A stretch of 64,000 nt of DNA, taken from assembly GCF_001019615.1 (NCBI RefSeq), contig NZ_JNBQ01000012.1, positions 25,690-89,689 of the forward strand, read 5' to 3'. This DNA is from Cellulosimicrobium funkei (GTDB taxonomy: Bacteria > Actinomycetota > Actinomycetes > Actinomycetales > Cellulomonadaceae). The notes below the pieces were generated by a model, which saw only the letters and a list, made by a program, of their open reading frames with translations, was not told the origin of the DNA and ran no database searches. Each line of letters opens with the position of its first letter. Positions within the stretch are counted from its first letter, which is position 1. Shown one piece after another: positions 10,833 through 19,857 of this stretch. A program made the position numbers and the translations under genes.

Positions 10833-11696
10833 TCAGGGCGCGGTGACGAAGTCGATGAGCTCCTCGACGCGCCCGAGCAGGGACGGCTCGAGGTCCGCGT
10901 ACGTGCGGACGGTGCCGAGGATGCGCTGCCACGCGCGGCCGACGTCCTCGGCGGTGTCCGCGGGCCAGCCGAGCTCGCGCAGGATGCCGCGCTTCCACTC
11001 CGTGCCCCGCTCGATCACGGGCCAGCGCTCCAGGCCGACGCGCGCAGGCTTCACGGCCTGCCACACGTCGACGTACGGGTGCCCGAGCACGAGCACGGTG
11101 CCCGCAGGGGAGCGGCGCAGGGCCTCGTCGGCGATCCGCCGCTCCTTGCTCCCGGGGACGAGGTGGTCCACGAGCACGCCCACCCGGCGCTGCGGCGTCG
11201 GTCCGAAGTCCGCGAGCGCCGCCGCGAGGTCGTCGACGCCGTGCAGGGGCTCGACGACGACGCCCTCGACGCGCAGGTCGTCGCCCCACACCTTCTCGAC
11301 GAGCTCGGCGTCGTGCTTGCCCTCGACCCAGATGCGGCTGCCGCGGGCCACGCGCGCCCGCTGCCCGACGACGGCCCGCGAGCCGGACGCGGTGCGTGCC
11401 GGAGCCGCGGGGGCGCGGGACGTGACGGGCGCGGTGAGCTCGACCGGCTCGCCGTCGACCCAGAAGCCGGGCCCGAGCGGGAACGTCCGCGTGCGGCCGG
11501 CGCGGTCCTCGAGCACGACGACGTGCATGCCGCCCGACTTCTCGACGCGGACGACGGCGCCGACCCACCCCGTCTGCACCTCCTCGACCACGAGCCCGCG
11601 CTCGGCGGGCTGCGGTCGGGACACCGGTCGCGCGCGGTGGTGGGCGGGGGCGGGCGCGCCGCCGAGGACGTCGGAGCCATAACGGTCGAAGGACAC
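10833..11696 (-). CDS. DUF3097 family protein, Toprim-like segment
   Basis: 287 residues matching the actinobacterial DUF3097 family, which commonly sits near hemW/hrcA. After ~125 residues of beta-rich and linker sequence it carries SRIWVEGKHDAELVEKVWG and, about 60 residues later, VGVLVDHLVPGSKERR. These resemble the Glu motif and the DxD-PG region of Toprim domains, as in the RNase M5-type VEGKxD... DPDxPG. The second Asp is not in the standard position, so catalysis is uncertain. GTG start at 11696, divergent from the MFS gene across a repeat-bearing spacer. Family assignment is fairly secure; the role is not known. Confidence 0.85.
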   Translation of the reverse strand: MSFDRYGSDVLGGAPAPAHHRARPVSRPQPAERGLVVEEVQTGWVGAVVRVEKSGGMHVVVLEDRAGRTRTFPLGPGFWVDGEPVELTAPVTSRAPAAPARTASGSRAVVGQRARVARGSRIWVEGKHDAELVEKVWGDDLRVEGVVVEPLHGVDDLAAALADFGPTPQRRVGVLVDHLVPGSKERRIADEALRRSPAGTVLVLGHPYVDVWQAVKPARVGLERWPVIERGTEWKRGILRELGWPADTAEDVGRAWQRILGTVRTYADLEPSLLGRVEELIDFVTAP

Positions 11697-11729
11697 GCCG
11701 TCACCCTAGGTCAGCGCCGGACGCACCCC

Positions 11730-11801
11730 GCCGAGATCGGCCCGTGCGTCGCGACATCGACCTGCCGAGGGCCGATCTCGGACGCTCGGGCCGATCTCGG
11801 C
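11730..11801. promoter_or_regulatory. Operator-like repeat cluster between DUF3097 and MFS gene
   Basis: The 13-mer GGGCCGATCTCGG occurs twice in direct orientation (11769-11781, 11788-11800) and once inverted (11731-11743). The outer pair extends to 21-bp arms (11730-11750 and 11781-11801) with a single mismatch. It lies in the divergent promoter region just upstream of the exporter start, as expected for binding sites of a local repressor. Confidence 0.6.
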
Positions 11802-11851
11802 ACGCGGCGCCCGCCGCGCGCGGAACCGGGGGCGGGTGGTACGACGGAGCG

Positions 11852-13315
11852 GTGAGCCCGCAGCGCGCCGAACCGGACCCGAACCGCTGGCGCGTGCTGC
11901 CCGTCTGCCTCGCGGTGGGCTTCGTCACGACGCTCGACGTCTCGATCGTCAACGTCGCCCTGCCGTCGATCGAGTCGTCTCTCGACGCGGGCCCCACGGA
12001 GCTCCAGCTCGTCGTCGCGGGCTACACGCTCGCGTTCGGGCTCGCCCTGGTTCCCGCCGGCCGCCTCGGTGACGCGGGCGCCCGGCGCTCGCTGTTCATC
12101 GCCGGGCTGGTGGGCTTCGCGCTCATGAGCCTCGCGTGCGGGCTCGCGCCGACCGACACGTGGCTGGGCGTCGCGCGCCTGCTCCAGGGCGTGAGCGCGG
12201 GCATCCTCAACCCGCAGGTCGTCGGGCTCATCCAGCAGCAGTTCTCCGGGTTCGAGCGCGGCCGGGCGTTCGGCATGTTCGGCGCGACGATCGGTGTCTC
12301 GACGGCGCTCGGCCCGCTGCTCGGCGGGCTCATCATCGCGGCGGCCGGCTCCGCGGACGGCTGGCGCTGGGTGTTCCTCGTGAACCTCCCGGTCGTGGCC
12401 GTCCTGCTGCCGTTCGCGTGGCGGCTCGTGCCCGGGCCACCGCCCGCCGACGCGCGGACCAGAGGGGGCCCGCGTCGCCTCGACCTCGTCGGGCTGGCGC
12501 TCCTGGGCGCCGCGACGCTCGGCGTCATGATGCCGTTCGTCACGACCACGGGACAGGGCGACGACGCGTCGCGCTGGTGGTGGCTGGCCGCCGCGGCGGC
12601 GGCGGGACTCGCGGCCGTCGTCTGGGAGCGCCGGTACCAGCGCCGCACGGGGGAGGCGGTGCTCGACCCGCAGGTGGTCGGGCTCGGGTCGTTCCGCAAC
12701 GGGGCGCTGCTCGGACTCGCCTACTTCGCGGGCTTCACGGGGATCTTCCTCGTCGTCACGCTCTACCTCCAGGACGAGCTCGGGTACACGCCGCTCCAGG
12801 CGGGGCTCGTCGGGACGCCCTTCGCGGTGGCATCGGGGGTCTCCGCCTGGTTCTCGGGACGGTGGGTCGCGCGGTGGGGCCGCCAGCTCGTCGTGGGCGG
12901 CGTGCTGCTCGTCCTCGTCGGGGTGGTCGCGGCCGACGCCGTGGTGCGGCTGCTCGGGGACGACCCCGGCGCCGTCGGGCCGGCGCTCGCGGGCGCGCTG
13001 CTGGTCGCCGGGGCGGGCAGCGGCACGGTCATCGCGCCGAACCAGACCCTCACCCTGTCCGAGGTCCCCGTGAGCCGTGCGGGAGTCGCGGGGAGCATGC
13101 TCCAGCTCGGCCAGCGCATCGGGTCCGCGGTCGGGATCTCGGTCGTGCTGTCCGTGTACTACGGCGGGCTGGCGAGCGGCGACACGGCGGCGCACGCGAC
13201 GGGGCGCGCGCTGCTCGTGACGATCGTGCTCGTCGCGCTCGCGCTCGTCGTCGGGCTCGTGGACCTGCGTTCGCGACGAGCGGAGGACCGCGGGACGGGC
13301 CGCGCGGACGCGTAG
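11852..13315 (+). CDS. MFS multidrug-type exporter (DHA2, 14-TM)
   Basis: About 487 residues from GTG 11852, with roughly 14 hydrophobic segments and the DHA2 (EmrB/QacA) hallmarks. These are [16 protein letters not shown] in helix 1, [17 protein letters not shown] after helix 2, [19 protein letters not shown] and [11 protein letters not shown]. Such proteins export drugs or metabolites by proton antiport. The frame is open upstream to 11744, but TACGAC at 11840-11845 followed 6 nt later by GTG fits a leaderless start at 11852. No regulator gene is adjacent, yet the spacer has operator-like repeats. The substrate is unknown. The stop overlaps the hrcA promoter. Confidence 0.88.
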   Translation: MSPQRAEPDPNRWRVLPVCLAVGFVTTLDVSIVNVALPSIESSLDAGPTELQLVVAGYTLAFGLALVPAGRLGDAGARRSLFIAGLVGFALMSLACGLAPTDTWLGVARLLQGVSAGILNPQVVGLIQQQFSGFERGRAFGMFGATIGVSTALGPLLGGLIIAAAGSADGWRWVFLVNLPVVAVLLPFAWRLVPGPPPADARTRGGPRRLDLVGLALLGAATLGVMMPFVTTTGQGDDASRWWWLAAAAAAGLAAVVWERRYQRRTGEAVLDPQVVGLGSFRNGALLGLAYFAGFTGIFLVVTLYLQDELGYTPLQAGLVGTPFAVASGVSAWFSGRWVARWGRQLVVGGVLLVLVGVVAADAVVRLLGDDPGAVGPALAGALLVAGAGSGTVIAPNQTLTLSEVPVSRAGVAGSMLQLGQRIGSAVGISVVLSVYYGGLASGDTAAHATGRALLVTIVLVALALVVGLVDLRSRRAEDRGTGRADA

Positions 13316-13317
13316 GA

Positions 13318-13344
13318 TTGGCACTCGGAGGTCGAGAGTGCCGA
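13318..13344 (+). promoter_or_regulatory. CIRCE element (HrcA operator)
   Basis: TTGGCACTC-N9-GAGTGCCGA, against the consensus TTAGCACTC-N9-GAGTGCTAA; spacing is exactly 9 and arm symmetry is 8 of 9. A TAGGAT (-10-like) at 13313-13318 abuts it, so HrcA binding would block the promoter. Confidence 0.9.
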
Positions 13345-13394
13345 CGCCCGCGCGCCCGCCCGGGGCGGCGACGGCGCGGCACACGGAGGTGGAC

Positions 13395-14411
13395 GTGAGC
13401 GAGGAGCGCCGGCTCGAGGTGCTGCGGGCGATCGTCGAGGACTACGTCCTCACGCGCGAGCCCGTGGGGTCGCGCGTGCTCACCGAGCGGCACAGCCTCG
13501 GCGTCTCGCCCGCGACGATCCGCAACGACATGGCCGCCCTCGAGGACGCCGGGTTCATCGCGCAGCCGCACACCTCCGCGGGCCGCATCCCGACGGACAA
13601 GGGCTACCGCCTCTTCGTCGACCGGCTGTCGGGCGTGAAGCCGCTGTCGGCACCGGAGAAGCGCGCGATCGAGACCTTCCTCTCCGAGGGGGTCGACCTC
13701 GACGACGTCATCGCCCGCGCCGGGCGCCTGCTCGCGCAGCTCACGGGCCAGGTCGCGGTCGTGCAGTACCCGTCCCTGAGCCGGTCCGGGCTGCGCCACC
13801 TCGAGCTCGTGCCCGTCGGGGAGTCGCGCCTGCTCGTCGTCATCATCACGGACACGGGCCGCGTCGAGCAGCGCACGCTCGAGGTCGCGAGCGTGCCCGA
13901 CGAGGGCACGCTCGTGGAGGTCCGCGCGCGGCTCAACGCCGCCGCGGCCGGCAAGCGCCTCACCGACCTCGCGCCGGGGCTCGCCGCCGTGACGGAGAGC
14001 TTCCACCCCGACGACGCCCCGCTCGTGCGCGCCGTGGGCGACCTCGTCGCCCAGACGCTCGCGGAGGAGAGCGAGGAGCGCCTCGTGCTCGCCGGCACGG
14101 CGAACCTCGCCCGCGCGGGCATGCGGTTCGAGCACGCGCTGCGCCCGGTCCTCGAGGCGCTCGAGGAGCAGGTGGTCCTGCTCGGCCTGCTCACCGAGAT
14201 GGCCGCGGAGTCCGGCGTGAGCGTCCGGATCGGGCACGAGACCCAGCTCGAGGGCCTCGTCGAGACCTCCGTCGTGACGACCGGTTACGGTAACGACGGT
14301 GACACGGTCGCCCTCGTCGGCTCGATCGGGCCGACGCGCATGGACTATCCCGGGACCATCGCGGCGGTGCGCGCCGTCGCGCGCTACCTGTCACGGGTGC
14401 TCGGCACGTGA
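13395..14411 (+). CDS. hrcA: Heat-inducible transcription repressor HrcA
   Basis: HrcA represses chaperone genes by binding CIRCE and is reactivated by GroEL. The 338-residue protein starts with a winged helix ([63 protein letters not shown]) and continues with the GAF-like HrcA domain. GTG at 13395 has GGAGG 5 nt upstream (13385-13389). The alternative GTG at 13338 lies inside the CIRCE element and is rejected. The operator directly upstream implies autoregulation of hrcA and probably dnaJ. Confidence 0.96.
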   Translation: MSEERRLEVLRAIVEDYVLTREPVGSRVLTERHSLGVSPATIRNDMAALEDAGFIAQPHTSAGRIPTDKGYRLFVDRLSGVKPLSAPEKRAIETFLSEGVDLDDVIARAGRLLAQLTGQVAVVQYPSLSRSGLRHLELVPVGESRLLVVIITDTGRVEQRTLEVASVPDEGTLVEVRARLNAAAAGKRLTDLAPGLAAVTESFHPDDAPLVRAVGDLVAQTLAEESEERLVLAGTANLARAGMRFEHALRPVLEALEEQVVLLGLLTEMAAESGVSVRIGHETQLEGLVETSVVTTGYGNDGDTVALVGSIGPTRMDYPGTIAAVRAVARYLSRVLGT

Positions 14412-14450
14412 GCCCCGCCGCGGCCTCCCCGCACGCGGCGGGCACCCTCG

Positions 14451-14532
14451 ACGACCGGCCCCGTGCCGGTCTCACGACTCCCACCAGCCCCTTCACGACC
14501 GGCCCCGTGCCGGCCTCACGACCCGCACCAGC
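14451..14532 (+). repeat. Tandem 38-nt repeats with small hairpins between hrcA and dnaJ
   Basis: Copies at 14451-14488 and 14495-14532 (44-nt period) differ at three positions. Each contains GACCGGC-CCCGT-GCCGG(T/C)C, a 6-7 bp stem with a 5-nt loop. The second ends only 12 nt before the dnaJ GTG. This may modulate hrcA/dnaJ transcript ratio, or be a neutral duplication. Confidence 0.75.
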
Positions 14533-14544
14533 AGAGAGTGACGT

Positions 14545-15666
14545 GTGAGCGACTACTACGAGATCCTGGGCGTGGCGCGCGACGCCAGCCAGGACCAGAT
14601 CAAGAAGGCGTACCGCAAGCTCGCGCGCGAGCTGCACCCGGACGTCGCGGGCGAGGAGGCGGGCGACCGCTTCAAGGACGTCGCGCGCGCGTACGAGGTG
14701 CTCTCCAACCCCGAGAAGCGCCAGCAGTACGACCTCGGCGTCGACCCGAGCGCGCCCGGCGGCGGCAGCGGCCCCATGGGCGGCGGGTTCGGCTTCCAGG
14801 ACATCTTCGAGACGTTCTTCGGCGGCGGGCAGGCGCAGCAGGGCCCCATCCCGCGCGCCCGGCGCGGCCAGGACGCGCTCGTGCGGCTCGACATCGACCT
14901 GTCCGAGGCGACGTTCGGCGCGCAGCGAGAGCTCCAGGTGGACACCGCGGTCGTGTGCGGGACGTGCGGCGGCTCGTGCTGCCGCCCGGGCACCTCGCCG
15001 CGCACGTGCGAGGTCTGCCACGGCCGCGGCACGGTCCAGCGCGTCGCGCGCTCGTTCCTCGGCCAGGTCATGACGAGCGCCCCGTGCGCCGCGTGCCAGG
15101 GCTTCGGCACCGTCATCCCCGAGCCGTGCGCCGAGTGCTCCGGCGAGGGCCGCGTGCGCAGCCGCCGCAGCATCACCGTCAACGTCCCCGCGGGCGTCGA
15201 CACCGGCACGCGCATCAAGCTCACCGCGCAGGGCGAGGTCGGCCCGGCCGGCGGCCCCGCGGGCGACCTCTACGTCGAGATCCGCGAGCGCAACCACGAC
15301 ACGTTCGTGCGCCGCGGCGACGACCTGCACTGCACGCTCCAGGTGCCCATGACCGCGGCCGCGCTCGGCACGGTCCTCGAGCTCGAGACGCTCGACGGCG
15401 CGCAGGAGATCGACCTGCGCCCGGGCACGCAGCCGGGCCAGATCGTCACGCTCAAGAACCTGGGCGTCGGGCACCTGCACGGCAGCGGCCGTGGCGACCT
15501 CAACGTGCACATCGAGGTCCAGGTGCCGCGCGAGCTCGACGAGGAGCAGGAGCAGCTCCTGCGCACGCTCGCGACGCTGCGCGGCGAGGAGCGGCCCGAG
15601 CCGCGCCTGTCCGCCGCGCACCCGGGCGTGTTCTCGCGTCTGCGCGACAAGCTCTCCGGGCGCTGA
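14545..15666 (+). CDS. dnaJ: Chaperone DnaJ (DnaJ2 type)
   Basis: Hsp40 co-chaperone that stimulates DnaK. The 373 residues contain a J domain with HPD at 31-33, a Gly/Phe region (~71-98), a cysteine-rich zinc region (138 to ~210) and C-terminal substrate-binding domains. The first CxxCxGxG repeat is altered: C138-GT-C141-G-G143-S-C145, so Cys replaces the last Gly. The other three repeats look normal or near normal. Linkage to hrcA, followed by rsmE, is typical of the second actinobacterial dnaJ, outside the dnaK operon. GTG at 14545 has only a weak GAGAG upstream. Confidence 0.96.
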   Translation: MSDYYEILGVARDASQDQIKKAYRKLARELHPDVAGEEAGDRFKDVARAYEVLSNPEKRQQYDLGVDPSAPGGGSGPMGGGFGFQDIFETFFGGGQAQQGPIPRARRGQDALVRLDIDLSEATFGAQRELQVDTAVVCGTCGGSCCRPGTSPRTCEVCHGRGTVQRVARSFLGQVMTSAPCAACQGFGTVIPEPCAECSGEGRVRSRRSITVNVPAGVDTGTRIKLTAQGEVGPAGGPAGDLYVEIRERNHDTFVRRGDDLHCTLQVPMTAAALGTVLELETLDGAQEIDLRPGTQPGQIVTLKNLGVGHLHGSGRGDLNVHIEVQVPRELDEEQEQLLRTLATLRGEERPEPRLSAAHPGVFSRLRDKLSGR

Positions 15667-15677
15667 GGGGCGGGCGC

Positions 15678-16490
15678 GTGAGTGCTCCGGTGTTCCTCGC
15701 CGAGACCGGGCTCGACGCCGTCGCGCCCGGCGACCGCTACGTCCTCGACGGGGCGGAGGGTCGCCACGCGGGCGTCGTCCAGCGCCGCGGGACGGGCGAG
15801 CGGGTCGACGTCGTGGACGGGGACGGGCTGCGCCTGCGCTGCGTCGTCGAGCACGCCGACGCGGGCCGCGTGACCCTGCTCGTGCAGGAGGCCGACCGCG
15901 AGCCCGCGCCCGCCGTCGTCGTGACGCTGGTGCAGGCCCTGGCCAAGGGCGACCGCGACGAGATGGCGATCGAGGCGGCCACCGAGATCGGGGTCGACGT
16001 CGTGGTCCCGTGGCAGGCGGAGCGCTCCGTCGTCGTGTGGCGGGGCGAGCGCGCCGCGAAGTCCCGCGCCCGCTGGCTCGCGACCGTCCGCACCGCGACG
16101 AAGCAGGCGCGGCGCGCGCGCCTGCCGCACGTGGAGGTGGCCCTCGACTCGCGCGGCCTCGCCGCCCGGGCGGCCGACGTCGTCGCGCGCGGCGGGTGCG
16201 CGATCGTGCTGCACGAGGAGGCGGCGACGCCGCTCGCCGACGTCGCGCTGCCCGACGGCGCGACCGCGGACGGCGGCCCCGCGCCCGAGGTGCTGGTCGT
16301 CGTCGGCCCGGAGGGCGGGATCTCCGACCGCGAGGTCGCCGACCTCACCGCGGCCGGCGCGGTCGCGGCCCGGCTCGGGCCGCACGTGCTGCGCACGTCG
16401 ACCGCGGGACCCGTCGCCGTCGCGCTCCTCGCCGAGCGCCTCGGCCGCTGGGGCGTGGGGGCCGGGCCTGGACTAGCCTCGGGGTCATGA
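15678..16490 (+). CDS. rsmE: 16S rRNA m3U1498 methyltransferase
   Basis: RsmE methylates N3 of U1498 in 16S rRNA. The 270-residue product has the N-terminal PUA-like domain (GRHAGVVQRRGTGERVDVVDGDG) and the SPOUT domain: ALAKGDRDEMAIEAATEIGV, PWQAERS, and the knot motifs VVVGPEGGISDREV and LGPHVLRTSTAGPVAV. GTG at 15678 lies 11 nt after the dnaJ stop. Its stop overlaps the HIT-protein ATG (ATGA). Confidence 0.95.
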   Translation: MSAPVFLAETGLDAVAPGDRYVLDGAEGRHAGVVQRRGTGERVDVVDGDGLRLRCVVEHADAGRVTLLVQEADREPAPAVVVTLVQALAKGDRDEMAIEAATEIGVDVVVPWQAERSVVVWRGERAAKSRARWLATVRTATKQARRARLPHVEVALDSRGLAARAADVVARGGCAIVLHEEAATPLADVALPDGATADGGPAPEVLVVVGPEGGISDREVADLTAAGAVAARLGPHVLRTSTAGPVAVALLAERLGRWGVGAGPGLASGS

Positions 16491-16849
16491 CGAGCACCGA
16501 CGCACGCACGGACCCGGACTGCCTCTTCTGCCGCATCGTCGCGGGCGAGCTCCCCGCCGACGTCGTGGCGACGAGCGAGCGCTCGATCGCCTTCCGGGAC
16601 ATCGACCCGCAGGCCCCCGTGCACGTGCTCGTCGTGCCGCGCGACCACCACGGCGACATCGCCCAGCTCGCGGCCGCCGACCCGGAGCTGCTGAGCGACG
16701 TCGTCGCGCTCGCCGACGAGGTCGCGGGCGACCAGGCCGACGGCCAGTTCCGCCTCATCTTCAACTCCGGCCCGCGCGCCGGGCAGAGCGTGTTCCACGT
16801 GCACGGGCACGTCATCGCGGGCGCCGAGCTCGGGTGGACGCCCGCCTGA
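16487..16849 (+). CDS. HIT family nucleotide-binding hydrolase
   Basis: 120 residues of the histidine-triad family, with CLFCRIVAGELPADVV at the N-terminus and the catalytic triad QSVFHVHGHVIAG near residue 108. HINT-type members hydrolyse AMP conjugates such as aminoacyl- or lysyl-adenylates. The ATG at 16487 overlaps the rsmE TGA by 4 nt. A TAGCCT hexamer ends about 8 nt upstream, so a leaderless transcript is possible as well as read-through from rsmE. Confidence 0.93.
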   Translation: MTSTDARTDPDCLFCRIVAGELPADVVATSERSIAFRDIDPQAPVHVLVVPRDHHGDIAQLAAADPELLSDVVALADEVAGDQADGQFRLIFNSGPRAGQSVFHVHGHVIAGAELGWTPA

Positions 16850-16970
16850 GCCCTGCGCGAAAGGACGTGTGGAGCCCGGGCGCGCTCGGTACGATGGAGG
16901 CGATCTGCGGGGCCCTGGCGGCCCCGGCCCTACCGTCCGACCGAAGGAGCGCAGCGGCGCAAGCCGGCTC

Positions 16971-18074
16971 ATGACCTCTCCGTCCCGAGAACCCGACCCC
17001 CAGCAGCACCGGGTCGAGCACCGCATCGTCATCCCGAACCACGTGCCGATGGTGGCGCTCCTCGGCAGCCGCGACTCCGTGCTCCGGGCCGTCGAGGAGG
17101 GGTTCGGCTCGGTCGACGTCCACGTGCGCGGCAACGAGATCGCGGTCTCCGGCCCTCCGGGGGACGTCGCGCTCGCCTCGCGCCTGCTCGACGAGCTCGT
17201 CGAGGTCGTCGAGGCCGGCACGCAGCTCACCGCCGACGTCGTGTCGCGCTCCATCGCGATGCTCACGGCCGCGACGGTGTCGCGCCCGGCCGAGGTGCTG
17301 ACGCTCAACATCCTGTCGAGCCGCGGGCGCACGATCCGGCCCAAGACCGTCGGGCAGAAGCGCTACGTCGAGGCGATCGACGCGAGCACCATCACGTTCG
17401 GCATCGGACCCGCGGGCACCGGCAAGACGTACCTCGCGATGGCCAAGGCCGTCCAGGCGCTCCAGTCCAAGCAGGTCAACCGGATCATCCTCACGCGCCC
17501 GGCGGTCGAGGCGGGGGAGCGGCTCGGGTTCCTGCCCGGCTCGCTCACGGAGAAGATCGACCCGTACCTGCGCCCGCTGTACGACGCGCTGCACGACATG
17601 ATCGACCCCGACTCGATCCCCAAGCTCATCGAGGCGGGCACGATCGAGGTCGCGCCGCTGGCGTTCATGCGCGGACGCAGCCTCAACGACTCGTTCATCA
17701 TCCTCGACGAGGCGCAGAACACGACGACCGAGCAGATGAAGATGTTCCTCACGCGCCTCGGGTTCGGGTCGCGCATGGTCATCACGGGCGACGCGACGCA
17801 GGTCGACTTGCCGGGCGGCACCCAGTCCGGGCTGCGCGTGATCGAGGACGTCCTCACGGGCGTGGACGACGTCGAGTTCTGCCGCCTCACGTCGTCCGAC
17901 GTCGTGCGCCACCGACTGGTGAGCGAGATCATCGACGCGTACGCGCGGTGGGACCTCGCGTCCGGGACCGGCGCCGGGGCGCGACAGGGGACGGGCGGCG
18001 GACCGCGCCGCCGCGACGACGAGCGCCGCGGACGCCCCGCGGCCAGGGACCGACGGACGAGGGACGACGCGTGA
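16971..18074 (+). CDS. phoH: PhoH-like ATPase
   Basis: 367-residue PhoH-family P-loop ATPase with an N-terminal KH-like region, Walker [16 protein letters not shown] (about 143-157), [15 protein letters not shown], and Walker [12 protein letters not shown] followed by [13 protein letters not shown]. Neighbouring ybeY and era suggest an RNA-metabolism role; biochemical function in bacteria is still poorly defined. The last ~35 residues are an Arg/Asp/Gly-rich extension. ATG at 16971 is the only nearby start; AAGGAG lies about 21 nt away, further than usual. A TACGAT -10 at 16890-16895 would give a leader of ~70 nt. Confidence 0.93.
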   Translation: MTSPSREPDPQQHRVEHRIVIPNHVPMVALLGSRDSVLRAVEEGFGSVDVHVRGNEIAVSGPPGDVALASRLLDELVEVVEAGTQLTADVVSRSIAMLTAATVSRPAEVLTLNILSSRGRTIRPKTVGQKRYVEAIDASTITFGIGPAGTGKTYLAMAKAVQALQSKQVNRIILTRPAVEAGERLGFLPGSLTEKIDPYLRPLYDALHDMIDPDSIPKLIEAGTIEVAPLAFMRGRSLNDSFIILDEAQNTTTEQMKMFLTRLGFGSRMVITGDATQVDLPGGTQSGLRVIEDVLTGVDDVEFCRLTSSDVVRHRLVSEIIDAYARWDLASGTGAGARQGTGGGPRRRDDERRGRPAARDRRTRDDA

Positions 18075-18523
18075 GCATCGAGGTCAACAACGAGACCGAG
18101 GCCGAGGTCGACGAGGCCGAGTTCGCGGCGCTCGCGCGCTACGTGCTCGACGCGATGCGCGTGCACCCGCAGAGCGAGCTGTCGATCCTCTTCGTCGACA
18201 CCGACGTCATGACCGAGCTGCACGTGCGCTGGATGGACGAGCCCGGCCCGACGGACGTGCTCTCCTTCCCCATGGACGAGCTGCGGCCGGGCCGCGACGG
18301 CGAGACGTCCGGCCCCGGCCAGCTCGGCGACGTCGTGCTGTGCCCCGAGGTCGCCGCGCAGCAGGCGGTCACCGCGGGTCACTCGACCGCGGAGGAGATG
18401 CTGCTGCTCACGACGCACGGCATCCTGCACCTGCTCGGCTACGACCACGCCGAGCCGGAGGAGGAGAAGGAGATGTTCGCGCTCCAGCGCAAGCTGCTCC
18501 TGACCTTCCTCGCCGGCCGGTGA
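18071..18523 (+). CDS. ybeY: rRNA maturation endoribonuclease YbeY
   Basis: 150-residue zinc-dependent endoribonuclease involved in 16S rRNA 3'-end maturation and ribosome quality control. The metal-binding signature [11 protein letters not shown] (HxxxHxxxxxH) is intact near residue 117, and [11 protein letters not shown] is the upstream family motif. GTG at 18071 overlaps the phoH stop, and its stop overlaps the next gene by 4 nt. The first ~15 residues are unusually acidic ([13 protein letters not shown]). Confidence 0.96.
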   Translation: MSIEVNNETEAEVDEAEFAALARYVLDAMRVHPQSELSILFVDTDVMTELHVRWMDEPGPTDVLSFPMDELRPGRDGETSGPGQLGDVVLCPEVAAQQAVTAGHSTAEEMLLLTTHGILHLLGYDHAEPEEEKEMFALQRKLLLTFLAGR

Positions 18524-19857
18524 GCGGCGAACCCGTCGCGCTCCTGGCGGTCCTGACCGTCCTCACGGTCGTGCTCGCCGCGGCGCTGAGCGCCGGGGAG
18601 GCGGCGGTGCTGCGCGTGACGCGCGCGGCGGTGAGCGAGGCCGCGCTCGGCGACGACCTGGCGACGCCGCCGCGTCCCTCGGGGCGTCGCGCGCTCGTCC
18701 TGCTCGCGGACCCGGCCGCGACCGCCCGCTCCGTCGGCTTCGTGCGCGTCGTCGCGGAGGTCGCCGCGATCACGTGCCTCACGCTGCTCGTCGCCGCGTG
18801 GCTCGAGCCGTGGTGGCAGGTCCTGCTCGTCGCGCTCGCGGTGAGCGTCGTCGTCGGGCTCCTCGTCGTGCGCGTCAGCCCCCGGTCGCTGGGCCGCCGG
18901 CACGCCGTCCGTACCCTGCTCGCGCTCTCGGGCCTCCTCACGGGGATCGTCGCCGCGACCCGCTGGCTCACCCGCCTCGCGCCCGCGCCCGACTCGGGGG
19001 CGCACGAGCGCGAGCTCCAGGACATGGTGGACCGCGTGAACGAGTCCGAGGTCATCGAGGACGAGGAGCGCGAGCTCATCCGCTCGGTGTTCGAGCTGGG
19101 CAGCACGCTCACGCGCGAGGTCATGGTCCCCCGCACGGACATGGTCACGACCTCGCGGGACACGCCGCTGCGCAAGACGCTGTCGCTGTTCCTGCGCTCC
19201 GGGTTCTCCCGCATCCCCGTGACGGGGACGTCCGCGGACGACCTCGTCGGCGTCGCCTACTTCAAGGACGTCGTGCGCGTCCTCCAGGGTGGTCCGGGCA
19301 CGGACGCGCGACCCGTGGGTGACGTCGCACGCGCCGCGATCTTCGTGCCCGAGTCCAAGCCCGTGGACGACCTGCTGCGCGAGATGCAGGCGTCGTCGTC
19401 GCACATCGCGATGGTCGTCGACGAGTACGGCGGCATCGCCGGGCTCGTGACCATCGAGGACGCGCTCGAGGAGATCGTCGGCGAGCTGACGGACGAGCAC
19501 GACCGGCCCGAGCCCGAGGTCGAGGACCTCGGCGAGGGCGTGCTGCGCGTCCCCGCCCGGCTCGGCGTGGACGAGCTCGGCGAGCTCTTCGGGCTCGACC
19601 TGGACGACGACGACGTGGACACCGTCGGCGGCCTGCTCGCCAAGACCCTCGGCAAGGTTCCGCTGCCCGGCTCCGTGGCCGACGTCCACGGCCTGCGGAT
19701 CGAGGCCGACCGGGTCGAGGGCCGGCGCAAGCAGCTCGCGACCGTCCTCGTCTCCCACACCGCTCCACCGTCCGCCGTGCCGCCCGCGGCGCCCCACGAG
19801 CCGGAGACCCCGGCCGACACCCGACCCTCCCTCCCGACCGTGAAGGACACCCCGTGA
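18520..19857 (+). CDS. Hemolysin-family/CorC-type CBS domain membrane protein
   Basis: 445 residues: an N-terminal CNNM/DUF21-like membrane region with about four hydrophobic segments, a linker ([30 protein letters not shown]), two CBS domains ([47 protein letters not shown]) and a C-terminal CorC/HlyC domain (~340-425). Relatives take part in magnesium or cobalt handling. The first residues of the DUF21 region are shortened compared with canonical CNNM proteins. A Pro/Thr-rich tail closes the protein. Position between ybeY and era, with 4-nt overlaps on both sides, is the conserved actinobacterial order. Confidence 0.9.
   Translation: MSGEPVALLAVLTVLTVVLAAALSAGEAAVLRVTRAAVSEAALGDDLATPPRPSGRRALVLLADPAATARSVGFVRVVAEVAAITCLTLLVAAWLEPWWQVLLVALAVSVVVGLLVVRVSPRSLGRRHAVRTLLALSGLLTGIVAATRWLTRLAPAPDSGAHERELQDMVDRVNESEVIEDEERELIRSVFELGSTLTREVMVPRTDMVTTSRDTPLRKTLSLFLRSGFSRIPVTGTSADDLVGVAYFKDVVRVLQGGPGTDARPVGDVARAAIFVPESKPVDDLLREMQASSSHIAMVVDEYGGIAGLVTIEDALEEIVGELTDEHDRPEPEVEDLGEGVLRVPARLGVDELGELFGLDLDDDDVDTVGGLLAKTLGKVPLPGSVADVHGLRIEADRVEGRRKQLATVLVSHTAPPSAVPPAAPHEPETPADTRPSLPTVKDTP

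Noticed and set aside
11744..11851. MFS exporter start at 11744
   Set aside because: The extra 36 residues overlap the repeat cluster and contain no membrane or conserved sequence; TACGAC 6 nt before GTG 11852 fits a leaderless start.
13338..13394. GTG 13338 as the start of hrcA
   Set aside because: It lies within the CIRCE operator; GTG 13395 has GGAGG 5 nt upstream.
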